A stretch of 64,000 nucleotides of DNA from Paenibacillus thiaminolyticus (GCF_007066085.1 NZ_CP041405.1:868001-932000), one strand, 5' to 3'. Shown: positions 1-7,711, numbered from the stretch's first letter. The notes: a model not told the origin generated them from the sequence alone. A program made the numbers and translations.

Positions 1-60
1 TGCAGCATTATGATTAAGCTTGTTTTTGATGCTAAGGACCTGCTCGTCCATATAGTTCAT
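1..60 (-). CDS. 5' end of an unidentified gene running off the left edge
   Basis: A reading frame opens with ATG at position 60 on the minus strand and stays open for 20 codons to the window edge (it begins MNYMDEQVLSIKN). An in-frame TAA lies 18 bases upstream of the ATG and a purine-rich stretch (AAGAAGAAGGGA) lies in between, so a translation start is plausible. Twenty residues are too few to assign a family, and the surroundings are full of broken genes, so this may itself be a remnant. Confidence 0.25.
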   Translation of the reverse strand, partial: MNYMDEQVLSIKNKLNHNAA

Positions 61-288
61 AAGGGTAGTCCCTTCTTCTTAGTAATATGGGCTCAGAAAG
101 CTAAATGGGGAGGATATATTTAGCATTTTGTCTACATCATAAAAAAACGACTAACAAGCGTCAATGAGTCTTCCACATAGGTCTATCGCGCCAAATTATA
201 GGCATCTGATAGCGAAATCTGTCGAATGTCAACCATATGTTTCCACACTTAGGAAGCCGCGAATGATCCCACTCTACATCGGGAAGTA

Positions 289-620
289 GGGGGAAGCCAG
301 CGAGAGGCGGGAGCAGCAAGCCTCCACTTGCGAGCGATGCGCATACTGGAGCAAGGTTTCGACGACGCTACGGCGGTAATGTCGATTCCAGAGAAGTACC
401 TGAGTGTCTGTCGTACGACAGAGCGTGTAAACATGGAAGTACGGCGTCGTGCGGTGTGATTCGTAACTTTCCACGCCGCGATTCTGCCTAACGATTACTT
501 GGAACCTTGCTAATGGAGATAGAAGAAAAATGGAGCAATGGCCGAAAGTATCTTGATATGAAGGATTATTTGGAGTGGCGAAAAACGAACGTAAAAATCC
601 CATCCAAAAGTGTCGATTAA
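289..620 (+). pseudogene. IS256-family (Mutator-type) transposase, C-terminal remnant
   Basis: Plus-strand translation gives the recognisable C-terminus of an IS256-type DDE transposase in two frames. The first, around 337-456, contains EQGFDDATAVMSIPEKY and then VRRRAV. After a frameshift near 455 the second continues as IRNFPRRDSA, is broken by a stop, and resumes as LLMEIEEKWSNGRKYLDM up to TAA at 618-620. The N-terminal two thirds, including the first catalytic aspartates, are absent. With one frameshift, one internal stop and the missing N-terminus this cannot encode an active enzyme. A second IS256-type remnant lies at 8.3-9.5 kb, but its sequence differs, so the two are separate insertions. 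Confidence 0.75.
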
Positions 621-727
621 GGTAGAGGAGCGAGTTGGTACTTGCCCCCGGCATTATATCGGGGCTTTATGTGTTATGCATACTGGGGACGAAATGGGGA
701 CCGAGTGAACATCTTTCCTCGGAATAG

Positions 728-1027
728 ACTCCATTAGGTTCCAAGCGTTTTGTAATTTATGAGGAATTGAAACGAGCTACAAAAGAATGTCTTAAGGTAT
801 GCACTGAAAAAGATAGTTATCCATATGATTTAGCAAAGTACTTCATTAATAGGGGTAACTTTGTGTCAATGCGACAAAAACAATGTGCTATTCCAGTAAA
901 CTAGAGTACAAAAGATTTGTATAGGTCAACAGAACATAACATGTGTCGTTCGACAAGAGTTGAAATCGGACATTTGTTATCAAGCCTGAGATATCAAATA
1001 GGTTTCAATGGTAAAATGAGGATTTGA
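728..1027 (+). pseudogene. Unidentified gene remnant with one in-frame stop
   Basis: A 100-codon frame without an ATG start reads through to TGA at 1025-1027 and is interrupted by one TAG at 902-904. Both halves look like real protein (the first contains ELKRATKECLKVCTEKD, the second TEHNMCRSTRVEIGHLL), and no other frame is open over this stretch, so I read it as a decayed gene whose N-terminus is also gone. I do not recognise the family. It lies directly upstream of, and in the same direction as, the small gene at 1067 and the broken nuclease-like gene at 1273. Confidence 0.45.
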
Positions 1028-1066
1028 AGGGGCGTTTTTGCTAGTTTTAAGTGAGGATCTGATATT

Positions 1067-1273
1067 ATGACTACTACATTTCCTCGTAAAAATGATCATC
1101 TTTTTTTTATTAATAAAGAGGTAATCGTTGTTAAAGTGTTTTTGAGTTTTCAATTGGCAGAAGTTCGTTATCTTAGTTCTTTCGATAGCTTCATTGTTGA
1201 TATTAATGTTTTAAATCAATACGCTGATAAAAGAAGCTCAATATCCATTAAGTTATTAGGTGGGGTAGTTTAA
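1067..1273 (+). CDS. Small protein of unknown function, possibly the C-terminal part of a larger ancestor
   Basis: The predicted protein has 68 residues. It is beta-rich and non-membrane, with alternating hydrophobic residues (INKEVIVVKVFLSFQLAEV) and a C-terminal ISIKLLGG. ATG follows a weak purine-rich site (AGTGAGGAT). Its TAA overlaps the ATG of the next gene (TAATG at 1271-1275), which indicates translational coupling with the nuclease-like frame at 1273 and suggests the two worked together. I cannot name the family. It may be what is left of a longer partner protein, because the upstream region is also decayed. Confidence 0.5.
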   Translation: MTTTFPRKNDHLFFINKEVIVVKVFLSFQLAEVRYLSSFDSFIVDINVLNQYADKRSSISIKLLGGVV

Positions 1274-1563
1274 TGATTCTTAATTTTATAAACACTCCGT
1301 TAGATGGTGATTCTTGGGAGATTTGAATAAATTCATGTTATAGAATGAAATTTCAAGATGAGCATTTTACAGAGATACCAGCAGTTCACGGCGGTGATGC
1401 TGGAATAGAAGGTTTTACACGCCTGGGTAGAGTTTATCAATGCTACTGCCCTGAACGTGAGTATAGTGATGATGAGTTATATGATCATTTAAGAAACAAA
1501 ATGACTAGAGATATAAATAAACTAACATCGATTAAATATGCTGGTAGATTAAAAGAAAATTAA
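1273..1563 (+). pseudogene. Nuclease-like protein, N-terminal fragment interrupted by a stop codon
   Basis: The frame starts at ATG 1273, overlapping the stop of the preceding gene, meets TGA at 1324-1326 (codon 18), then continues in the same frame to TAA at 1561-1563. The continuing part contains the string HGGDAGIEGFTR followed by VYQCYCPEREYSDDELY. A Gly-rich D-x-G-I-E-G element followed by a Q-x-Y element is the pattern expected of restriction-endonuclease-like folds with a modified PD-(D/E)xK site; that reading is inference. The protein ends abruptly after about 97 codons, so a C-terminal effector domain is probably lost as well. It is likely a dead remnant of a defence or conflict gene pair. 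Confidence 0.5.
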
Positions 1564-1709
1564 GGAGCCAAAGAAGCCGGAACATGAAATCCTTCAATTT
1601 CAACAGTCAATCCCAGTGGATCTATCGCTTCCTGAATAAAGAAAATATCCTTAATCTGTGCAACATCAGCTCTTGCTCCCCCCAGAAAAGAACCTTGGAT
1701 ATAGTTCAT
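1560..1709 (-). pseudogene. Short C-terminal fragment of an unidentified protein
   Basis: A minus-strand frame of 49 residues runs from ATG at 1709 to TAA at 1560-1562 and ends DPLGLTVEIEGFHVPASL followed by AP. It looks like the end of a soluble metabolic enzyme rather than a random frame, but I cannot name it. It converges with, and overlaps by four bases, the plus-strand remnant ending at 1563. It lies between other decayed pieces, so truncation at a rearrangement junction is the simplest explanation. Confidence 0.3.
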
Positions 1710-1810
1710 CTTGCGCGAGATCGACGGATTTCGTAACAATAGGTACCGCAGTTTTTCCGAAAAATGCTAATCACACTAAACAGGATAATGGCCTGGAGTA
1801 TAAAAATGAT

Positions 1811-1904
1811 ATGCTCTGCGCAAGGACAAACAGATTATCCGGGCCGGGCATCAACGTAAGAAGAACGGCTACCCCCAGAAAAGATAATACAGACACGATG
1901 TCCA
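1811..1904 (-). pseudogene. LysE/RhtB-family exporter, truncated N-terminus
   Basis: From ATG at 1904 on the minus strand the translation is typical of the first transmembrane segment of LysE/RhtB amino-acid exporters, with the hallmark LMPGPDN followed by LFVLAQSIS. After about 31 residues the similarity ends and stop codons appear, so the remaining transmembrane helices are missing. It starts 24 bases downstream of the lysR-type gene and on the same strand, a common regulator-exporter pairing, so the regulator has probably lost its target. Confidence 0.6.
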
Positions 1905-1928
1905 TCCAATCAGCTCCCTTCGTTCTTG

Positions 1929-2840
1929 TTAATTGGCTCCATTTGCGAGGCCATGCAGATGTCGGCGAATAATCGATATAAATTCGGTAACGTAAGCTTC
2001 GGATTTTTCGTGTTTACGCGTACATAAAGCAATTGTATTGACAGGAAGCAGCTCGTCCACATGCACTCGGGCCAGCGCTCCCCGATCGACATACTCCCTG
2101 GCTGCCAGAGAAGAGATGAAGCTGGCTCCATACCCGGAAGCGACTGCATGGATCGTCTCGTTCAGCCCGCTAAATTGGAGCGCGACTTGGGGAGGGCTCA
2201 CCATGTTCGTCTTGCATAGAGCGAATAGCCGCTCCCGAACAGCGCTTCCTTCCTCCCGCATAATAAAGGGCTCCGTCATCATTTGACGGAAGGTGATATG
2301 CTGATTCGCATACTTGTGATCCGGGGCGACGACGAACCATACTTCATCCTGATAGAGCTCCTCCCGCTCTACTTCCCCGGAATGACTATCGGGCTCTCCT
2401 CCGCATACCGCGATATCCGCCGCATAATTGATGAGCTGCTCCAGCGCCTCCTGCGTGTTCGCCGTTGTAATCTGCACCTCAATTTCCGGATGCTTGCTTT
2501 TGAATCGGGCGGCCCATCTTGGAATGAGGCAGCTCGTTGCCAAATACGTCCCGACGATACGCAATCTCCCGCTGCGATGAGTTCGATAGTTTTCCACGAT
2601 CGCTTCGATTTGCTCTTCCAATGCAAAAAGCCGCTTTGCCGGATTCATTATTTTTTGTCCAATGGCCGTAAGCGCGACTCCCCTTCCTTTCGGTTCGAAT
2701 AAAGATACTCCCAATTCCTTCTCGAATTTCTTGATCTGGGCCGTGATGGCCGGCTGGCTAATATTCAGCTTCTCCGCCGCTTTCGTCACGCTCCCTGTCA
2801 AGGCAACGGTATAACATATTTTGAGGGCATGCAAATTCAT
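1929..2840 (-). CDS. LysR-family transcriptional regulator
   Basis: The 303-residue protein has the usual LysR length. Residues 1-60 form the winged helix-turn-helix (SVTKAAEKLNISQPAITAQI), and the rest is the two-lobed effector-binding domain. The ATG at 2840 opens directly on the conserved MNLHALKICYTVALTGS start. The short AT-rich gap to the divergent phosphatase gene at 2958 probably holds both promoters. Downstream on the same strand lies the truncated LysE-type exporter, so the likely original role was effector-dependent control of amino-acid or metabolite export. The effector cannot be deduced. Confidence 0.9.
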   Translation of the reverse strand: MNLHALKICYTVALTGSVTKAAEKLNISQPAITAQIKKFEKELGVSLFEPKGRGVALTAIGQKIMNPAKRLFALEEQIEAIVENYRTHRSGRLRIVGTYLATSCLIPRWAARFKSKHPEIEVQITTANTQEALEQLINYAADIAVCGGEPDSHSGEVEREELYQDEVWFVVAPDHKYANQHITFRQMMTEPFIMREEGSAVRERLFALCKTNMVSPPQVALQFSGLNETIHAVASGYGASFISSLAAREYVDRGALARVHVDELLPVNTIALCTRKHEKSEAYVTEFISIIRRHLHGLANGAN

Positions 2841-2957
2841 ATGAAGCGCTCCTATTATATATTTTCATTATATGTAGCGTTCAAAATATATTATTATTCT
2901 ATATTTTTCAATAGTATACTCGAGACGATAACGGAAGTAAATATGGAGGGCTGAGCC

Positions 2958-3575
2958 TTGGCAAAGACGACTTTATACTTGACGAGACATGGACAGACGG
3001 AATGGAATGTGGAAGAGAGAATGCAGGGGCACAAAGACTCGCCTCTTACAAGCTTGGGCGTGCTTCAAGCGGAATGGCTGCAGCACAGATTAGCGCCGGT
3101 GCCGTTGGATGCGCTCTATTCAAGCTCCAGTCTGCGGGCTTGGAGAACGGCCCGGATCGCGGCGGGCAATAAGCAGGTCAGCATCAGACCGATGGATGAA
3201 CTAATGGAAATCAATATGGGGCTGTGGGAAGGACAGCATATCGAATTTATCGAGAATCAGTTTGCGCAGCAGTATTTTCATTTTTTCAACCGCCCGGACT
3301 TGTATCAGCCAACCGGCTTCGGAGAAACCTATGAGCAATTGATAGGCAGGGCGATCCCCGCTATCGACAGCATCATCTCCAGACACCAGGGCGAGACCGT
3401 GCTGATTGTGACTCACCGCATTACCCTGAAGACGATTATGGGCTACTATGGGAAAAAAACATTGCATGAGCTTGGAACCTTGCCGGATATCCAGTCGGCC
3501 AGTCTCAGCAAAATATCGATAGAGGACCATGTTCCCATGATTGAAATGTACGGGGATACATCTCACTATCAATAG
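2958..3575 (+). CDS. Histidine phosphatase family protein (phosphoglycerate mutase-like)
   Basis: The 205-residue cytosolic protein carries the RHG catalytic motif near the N-terminus (LTRHGQTEWN, catalytic His in RHG) and the second conserved histidine in IVTHRITLK. Both belong to the two-histidine phosphatase fold shared by PhoE, CobC and broad-specificity phosphatases. I start at TTG 2958 because GGAGGG at 2945-2950 sits about eight bases upstream and the conserved LYLTRHG follows at once. The gene is divergent from the lysR-type gene and is followed by a clear terminator hairpin, so it is monocistronic. The substrate cannot be told from sequence. Confidence 0.88.
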   Translation: MAKTTLYLTRHGQTEWNVEERMQGHKDSPLTSLGVLQAEWLQHRLAPVPLDALYSSSSLRAWRTARIAAGNKQVSIRPMDELMEINMGLWEGQHIEFIENQFAQQYFHFFNRPDLYQPTGFGETYEQLIGRAIPAIDSIISRHQGETVLIVTHRITLKTIMGYYGKKTLHELGTLPDIQSASLSKISIEDHVPMIEMYGDTSHYQ

Positions 3576-3603
3576 GGAGCACAGGTCTTGCCGGCGATAA
3601 CAA

Positions 3604-3630
3604 ACCGCCCCGCCTGCGAGGAGGGGCGGT
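3604..3630 (+). terminator. Rho-independent terminator after the histidine phosphatase gene
   Basis: An inverted repeat with eight perfect GC-rich outer pairs (ACCGCCCC with GGGGCGGT) is followed by an AT-rich stretch. It lies between the convergent phosphatase and GNAT-RidA genes and may serve both. Confidence 0.75.
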
Positions 3631-3666
3631 AATATTTATTATGTTAACTGGTACAACGATTTGGCA

Positions 3667-4614
3667 TTACCATCTGGCGGCCCACGCTTCGATTTCGACT
3701 TTGAGAGAAGGAAGCCCCAGAGCCGGCACATAGGACATCGTCATCGAAGGAGCGATCCCCCCATGGAACTTCTCCCACACTTCATCGAAGTAGTCCCAAT
3801 CCATTTCTTCGGTAGCCAAAATATTGATCTTGATAATATTATCGGCGGGCACCGCCTCCCCTTTCAGGATGCGCAAAATATTTTGCAGCGTATTCGATAG
3901 CTGCCCGTTCAAATCCGAAGGCATGTCTCCGTTCATGTCAGTCCCGACTTGTCCGGACAGCACCAGCAATTCCGCCCCTTTCGGAACGACAGTGAGATGA
4001 CTATAAGGGCCGACCGGAGCGGCAACCGTAGTCGGATTGCTGCGTTGAACCTTTTTGACCTCTTTCCCTTCCCAAGTATTGTCGTTTACGATAGCTAATG
4101 TCTGATGATCTTCCCAATAGCCATTGATGTTTACATTTTTCTTGGCGATGCCTTCTTTATGGAACCCGGCTTTTAACAGCACTTTGAGGGAACCTGTGTT
4201 ATGCGGCATGACCCCCGCTTCGATGCGGTGAAGATCCAGTTCCTGAAACGCATAGTTGACAACAAGCTTGACCGCTTCGGTCATATAGCCTTTCCCGTTC
4301 TGTTCTTTATCGAGAAAGTAGCCAATCCAACAGCTTTGCAGGTTGTATCTTACGACTTCGGTCAACATAATCTCGCCAATGATTTGTCCCGATGCTTGCG
4401 CACAAATGACAAACAAATATGCTTTGTCTTCTTTGCTTTGCTCCATCGCCTCTTTAATACGATCCTCCTGGCCTTGGAGCGTATAAAAAGACGCTTCCCG
4501 CAACCCTGTGAACTGTTGAAAGAAATCCCTGTTCTTTACTTCGAGAGCGAGCAGCATATCCGCATCCGACACCTCGACAGGTCTGACGTACACATTACTT
4601 CCGATCCATTTCAT
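3667..4614 (-). CDS. GNAT acetyltransferase fused to a RidA/YjgF-like domain
   Basis: The 315-residue protein has two domains. Residues 1 to about 180 are a RimJ/RimL-type GNAT acetyltransferase, with the acetyl-CoA region around KEQNGKGYMTEAVKLVV and HRIEAGVMPHNTGS. Residues of about 190-315 match the RidA/YjgF fold (AAPVGPYSHL, then VLSGQVGTD, then KVEIEAWAARW). The linker is short and the frame continuous, so this is a genuine fusion. In RidA proper an arginine in the PARS region binds the 2-aminoacrylate intermediate; here the aligned stretch is APSMTM, so that arginine is missing and imine deaminase activity is doubtful. ATG 4614 follows AAAGGAGAAG. Upstream lie a leader ORF and an attenuator, suggesting inducible expression, perhaps for resistance to a small molecule. 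Confidence 0.85.
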   Translation of the reverse strand: MKWIGSNVYVRPVEVSDADMLLALEVKNRDFFQQFTGLREASFYTLQGQEDRIKEAMEQSKEDKAYLFVICAQASGQIIGEIMLTEVVRYNLQSCWIGYFLDKEQNGKGYMTEAVKLVVNYAFQELDLHRIEAGVMPHNTGSLKVLLKAGFHKEGIAKKNVNINGYWEDHQTLAIVNDNTWEGKEVKKVQRSNPTTVAAPVGPYSHLTVVPKGAELLVLSGQVGTDMNGDMPSDLNGQLSNTLQNILRILKGEAVPADNIIKINILATEEMDWDYFDEVWEKFHGGIAPSMTMSYVPALGLPSLKVEIEAWAARW

Positions 4615-4648
4615 AGTTCTCTTCTCCTTTGTGGTTAAAAATTAAAAA

Positions 4649-4669
4649 CGCCACAGGAACCCTGTGGCG
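4649..4669 (-). terminator. Terminator hairpin of a candidate attenuator upstream of the GNAT-RidA gene
   Basis: On the minus strand a nine-base-pair perfect stem with a three-base loop is followed by TTTTTAATTTTT, a textbook intrinsic terminator. It lies only about 35 bases before the GNAT-RidA start codon, where it would block transcription of that gene. Its 5' arm (8 bases at 4660-4667) is perfectly complementary to a segment of the preceding hairpin. Confidence 0.85.
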
Positions 4670-4688
4670 CTTAGCACAAGCTATGTAA

Positions 4689-4709
4689 CCACAGGGAAGC
4701 GGCCTGTGG
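4689..4709 (-). promoter_or_regulatory. Alternative-pairing hairpin (segments 1 and 2 of the attenuator)
   Basis: On the minus strand segment 1 (4703-4709) and segment 2 (4689-4696) can pair as a seven-base stem. Segment 2 can instead pair with segment 3 (4660-4667) over eight perfect bases, which would destroy the terminator formed by segments 3 and 4. Segment 1 begins 16 bases after the leader ORF stop codon, so a ribosome stalled near the end of that ORF would mask segment 1 and favour the antiterminator. Confidence 0.65.
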
Positions 4710-4725
4710 CATTATATCCGCTGTC

Positions 4726-4872
4726 TTATAAGTAAGCGTGCGCAATGCTGCAGGAAGTAGCCGCTGTTATCCAATTTTGGACACACTTCTCCCGTGATTG
4801 CGCAGCATCAAAGAAAACAGCAGTGGAGTACCCCGTACCTGCAGACAAAGACTTTAAAGCTCTCTTCTTCAT
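4726..4872 (-). CDS. 48-residue leader peptide ORF upstream of the GNAT-RidA attenuator
   Basis: ATG at 4872 is preceded by a near-perfect ribosome site (GAAAGGAGGAGT, about six bases of spacing) and opens 48 codons, from MKKRALKSLSAGTGYS to TSCSIAHAYL. The strength of the site and its place just before the alternative hairpins argue that it is translated. It resembles leader peptides that sense translation arrest in ribosome-mediated attenuation; that role is inferred. Other ideas are a small secreted or modified peptide: it has two cysteines (residues 30 and 41), but no signal peptide, no modification enzyme and no transporter nearby, so I favour a regulatory leader. Confidence 0.65.
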   Translation of the reverse strand: MKKRALKSLSAGTGYSTAVFFDAAQSREKCVQNWITAATSCSIAHAYL

Positions 4873-5018
4873 ACGAATACTCCTCCTTTCGCCATTTCCT
4901 CGTTATAAGTGCAAATGATGGTACAATTCATATATCTCACATACATTCTTCACGTACAAATAGGTAATCATTGCGATTATATATCGAAAAATATACAATT
5001 GCAAGATTTCAATCATGT

Positions 5019-6118
5019 TCATGTTATTGAACGCTCATAAGCAAAGAAAATCATTACAACACCTAAAAGAGCGCAAACTGTATACATTTGAGAGTAGGAC
5101 GTAAAATCTGCGACTGGTCCCATTACTGCACTGCCTAAAGTAATACCTAAATCAGCCGTGGCGATAAATAAACCGAGCAACACATTACGGTTTGCATTTG
5201 GTAACACAAATGTCAAATAGGTTGTTAATGTAGGATACAATAATGCCTGAGCTGTCCCCATCAAGATAGCTCCTATGTATAAAAAGATGGCCCCACCCGT
5301 TAACGAATAGCTAACCATTCCAGCTGCTACTGCTAAAATAGACATAATCCCCATTATAAATTTAGGGTGCCACTTACCATCGGAAGGAATTCTCTTTCTC
5401 AGCGTAAACCTTGCCAAAACAATTGTACCTGCTTGAAGCATTAAGTAAATACCAGCATTGCCACTCGTTAAATCATTAGCATACAGAGGGATAAACGTTG
5501 CTATTGCGCCAAACACTGTAGATGCAGTTAACATTAGTACACTGCATTTAAATAAAAATGGGTTTGTCACCAAATAACTAAAGGATTTAAATACATTATT
5601 AACAGTTTCAGCTTCTGTCTCAATTTTAGCTTCATTATTATCTTGTATTTTGATACTATAACCAAAAACCCCTGTCATCACAGCTATACCAATCATAGCA
5701 AATGTAAAGTAATTCATACCCCCGCTTTCCCATATCCCTAATGCAAGAATAGGTCCAATAATACCAGGCATATAAGTAAACAAAGAATACAAGGATACAC
5801 CTTGCGAGAGCTCCTTCTCTGGTAACGCATCAATAATGCCAATCTGTAATGCCATCGAGAAAAAGGCCGTAGAGACCCCCTGAAGTATACGCGCTACAAA
5901 AAAGCCGCCTAATCCTGTTACTGTATAACTAATCAAAGCTAGACCATTACATAAAAGTATGACACGCAAAACCCTTATCGGTCCGTATTTATGAATAATT
6001 TGACCTGCCCATGGTCTGAAAAACATAGTCGTAAACATATAGGCACCCATGATTAATCCAATTGCCGAAATGCCAACATATATAAACGCATAAAAGACCA
6101 AGACATTGCTTTATTCAA
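5019..6118 (-). pseudogene. CntE-like MFS metallophore exporter with an N-terminal internal deletion and frameshift
   Basis: The main frame (from about 6101 to 5019) encodes ten or eleven transmembrane segments of an MFS protein closely resembling the CntE family that exports staphylopine-type metallophores (GAYMFTTMFFRPWAGQI, DALPEKELSQGVSLYSLF). Functional members have about 400 residues and begin with a hydrophilic start followed by the first transmembrane helix. Here that start (NKAMSWSFMRLYML) is present at 6118-6077 but in another frame, and about 30 codons between it and the main frame are missing. The gene is therefore probably inactive unless translation begins internally. No cntKLM or cntA-F homologues are present. 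The AT-rich composition matches the neighbouring marR-MBL pair. Confidence 0.7.
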
Positions 6119-6290
6119 GTTATTCCCCCCCTAGTTTGAAATCCTGTAAGCTTCTTAAAGTACTTCTAACTTCACATTCATTTCATATTCACATTGAAGC
6201 AGGGATTGTGTATAAGGATGGCAACTTTCATTAAGCTAAAGATATCTTTACAGTTTATTTATCTTGTTTCCACACATATCCGACTTTATA

Positions 6291-6321
6291 AAAAAACGCC
6301 TGAGCATGACACTTCTCAGAC
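6291..6321 (-). terminator. Terminator after the MBL-fold gene
   Basis: On the minus strand a seven-pair stem (one G-U pair; arms at 6315-6321 and 6298-6304) is followed within one base by six T residues. It ends the marR-MBL transcript and separates it from the downstream MFS pseudogene. Confidence 0.7.
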
Positions 6322-6350
6322 ATTGAAATGATGAATATTGTTGAACCAAC

Positions 6351-7235
6351 TTATAGTCCATTAATAAAACAATAAACAATTTCTTCTTCTAATTGACTTA
6401 ATTTACGATTTAGTTGAGCAGATAGCTCATGAACCAAATTCAAGTGGTTTCTTTGATGTTTTTCTGTCAAATCACAAATTAACTTCAATAGCCTTATATA
6501 ACCGATAAAATCATTTTTAGATAATGGAGGTTCATGCGAAAGCACATAGATTTCGGCCTCAAACATTTCAATATTTTCTAAGAGATGTCTAACATTATCA
6601 ATCTTATATTGTGGTTGTTGTGTGTAAATACTTGGATACAAGCAGTCCCCTAAGAAAAGTACTTTTTCTTCCTCTACAAAAATGAGTGAGGAGTCATCAG
6701 AATGATCTCCACCTACATGCTTGATTACACACCGAATACCACCTAAATCAATCTCAAATTTGTCCTTAAAAGTAATATTAGGTAAAGTGATAATGATATT
6801 TCTGTCCACTCCAAATTCTTTTTTTATCATTTCTGAACAAAACTGATTCTCTAAGCCTTTTTCTACACGATTATCTAAAGCTTCGTCTGACCAATCATAT
6901 ACCATCATTTTTTTCAGATGCATTTTTGTGTTTTCATGTGCTATGGTTAACATATTCATCTGATTTGTTCCAAAGCTATGATCCCAATGCCAATGTGTTA
7001 ATACTACAGAATGATAATTAGAAATTTGAGATTGATCTAGTTCACCAAGAAATAACTTAGCATGTTTTTCAGAATTTCCTGCATCTACAATTAAAGTTTG
7101 GTGAATCCCACATATAGCAGACAGTATTGGCCGATCTGTTTCAGGATCATGCGGTAAATAATGTATACGATTGGTTAGTTTTTTCAAATTTTTCCCCACT
7201 ATCTTAACTCCCTTTGTTTTTTTAGGCTCCGACAA
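6351..7235 (-). CDS. MBL-fold metallo-hydrolase
   Basis: The 294-residue protein has the metallo-beta-lactamase fold with the zinc motif HWHWDH (around residue 81), a further metal-binding histidine in GGDHSDDSSL, and an aspartate in FLGDCLYPS. No signal peptide is seen, so it acts in the cytoplasm. The C-terminal 60 residues are helical. Its start overlaps the end of the MarR gene by 14 bases, which indicates one operon and coupled translation. The MarR operator upstream suggests induction by a compound that the enzyme may hydrolyse, for example a lactone, thioester or antibiotic. Substrate unknown. Confidence 0.85.
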   Translation of the reverse strand: MSEPKKTKGVKIVGKNLKKLTNRIHYLPHDPETDRPILSAICGIHQTLIVDAGNSEKHAKLFLGELDQSQISNYHSVVLTHWHWDHSFGTNQMNMLTIAHENTKMHLKKMMVYDWSDEALDNRVEKGLENQFCSEMIKKEFGVDRNIIITLPNITFKDKFEIDLGGIRCVIKHVGGDHSDDSSLIFVEEEKVLFLGDCLYPSIYTQQPQYKIDNVRHLLENIEMFEAEIYVLSHEPPLSKNDFIGYIRLLKLICDLTEKHQRNHLNLVHELSAQLNRKLSQLEEEIVYCFINGL

Positions 7236-7653
7236 TCTTATTTAATGTATCAAGAACATTTTTTAACTCTGTCAAGCTTACTTTCGAGTAATATTTTTCC
7301 ATAAGGATGTCGTCAATTTTTTTTAGAAGCTGATGAAACTCTTGACCCCTGTCCCCAAGATAAATAAAGGTCTCTCTACGGTTTGTTGAATTCTCTTGAC
7401 GATATATCATGTTCATTTCTTCAAGCTTTGAAATTACTTGGCTAACCGCACTTTTTGAAATATCAAAATGATTTGCAATATCTTTGGCAATTACCGGCTC
7501 ATTACGAATGATATAAGACATTATAATTTCTTGTTGAGGCGTTAAGTGAAAGTTGTCTAATTCCCCAACCTCTTTGGTTTCTTGTAAAACTAACAACTTG
7601 AACTGCTCAAATTTTTGATTGATTTTGTCTATAATGATTAAATATTCATGCAC
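7222..7653 (-). CDS. MarR-family transcriptional regulator
   Basis: The 143-residue protein is a typical MarR winged-helix regulator: a dimerising N-terminal helix, a recognition region (AKDIANHFDISKSAVSQVIS), and a wing carrying Asn-Arg-Arg where family members often have a D-x-R motif. It is the first gene of a two-gene operon with the MBL hydrolase. A perfect inverted repeat at 7694-7711 lies about 40 bases before its ATG and is the probable binding site for autoregulation. The operon is distinctly AT-rich compared with the flanking core genes, suggesting horizontal acquisition. Confidence 0.9.
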   Translation of the reverse strand: MHEYLIIIDKINQKFEQFKLLVLQETKEVGELDNFHLTPQQEIIMSYIIRNEPVIAKDIANHFDISKSAVSQVISKLEEMNMIYRQENSTNRRETFIYLGDRGQEFHQLLKKIDDILMEKYYSKVSLTELKNVLDTLNKIVGA

Positions 7654-7693
7654 AGATTTATCATCCCTAATTCATTTTAAAAGTTTATGATTA

Positions 7694-7711
7694 AGTTAAG
7701 TTTACTTAACT
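7694..7711. promoter_or_regulatory. Probable MarR operator
   Basis: Two perfect eight-base arms (AGTTAAGT and ACTTAACT) are separated by two bases just upstream of the marR gene. The length and dyad symmetry fit a MarR dimer site. Confidence 0.7.

Noticed and set aside
1658..1972. 104-codon plus-strand open frame
   Set aside because: It lies antisense to the LysE remnant and the end of lysR and has no protein-like features or ribosome site.
4726..4872. Ribosomally made peptide (lanthipeptide or lasso) precursor
   Set aside because: There is no modification enzyme, protease or transporter nearby, the core shows no typical ring-forming pattern, and the adjacent alternative hairpins fit a regulatory leader better.
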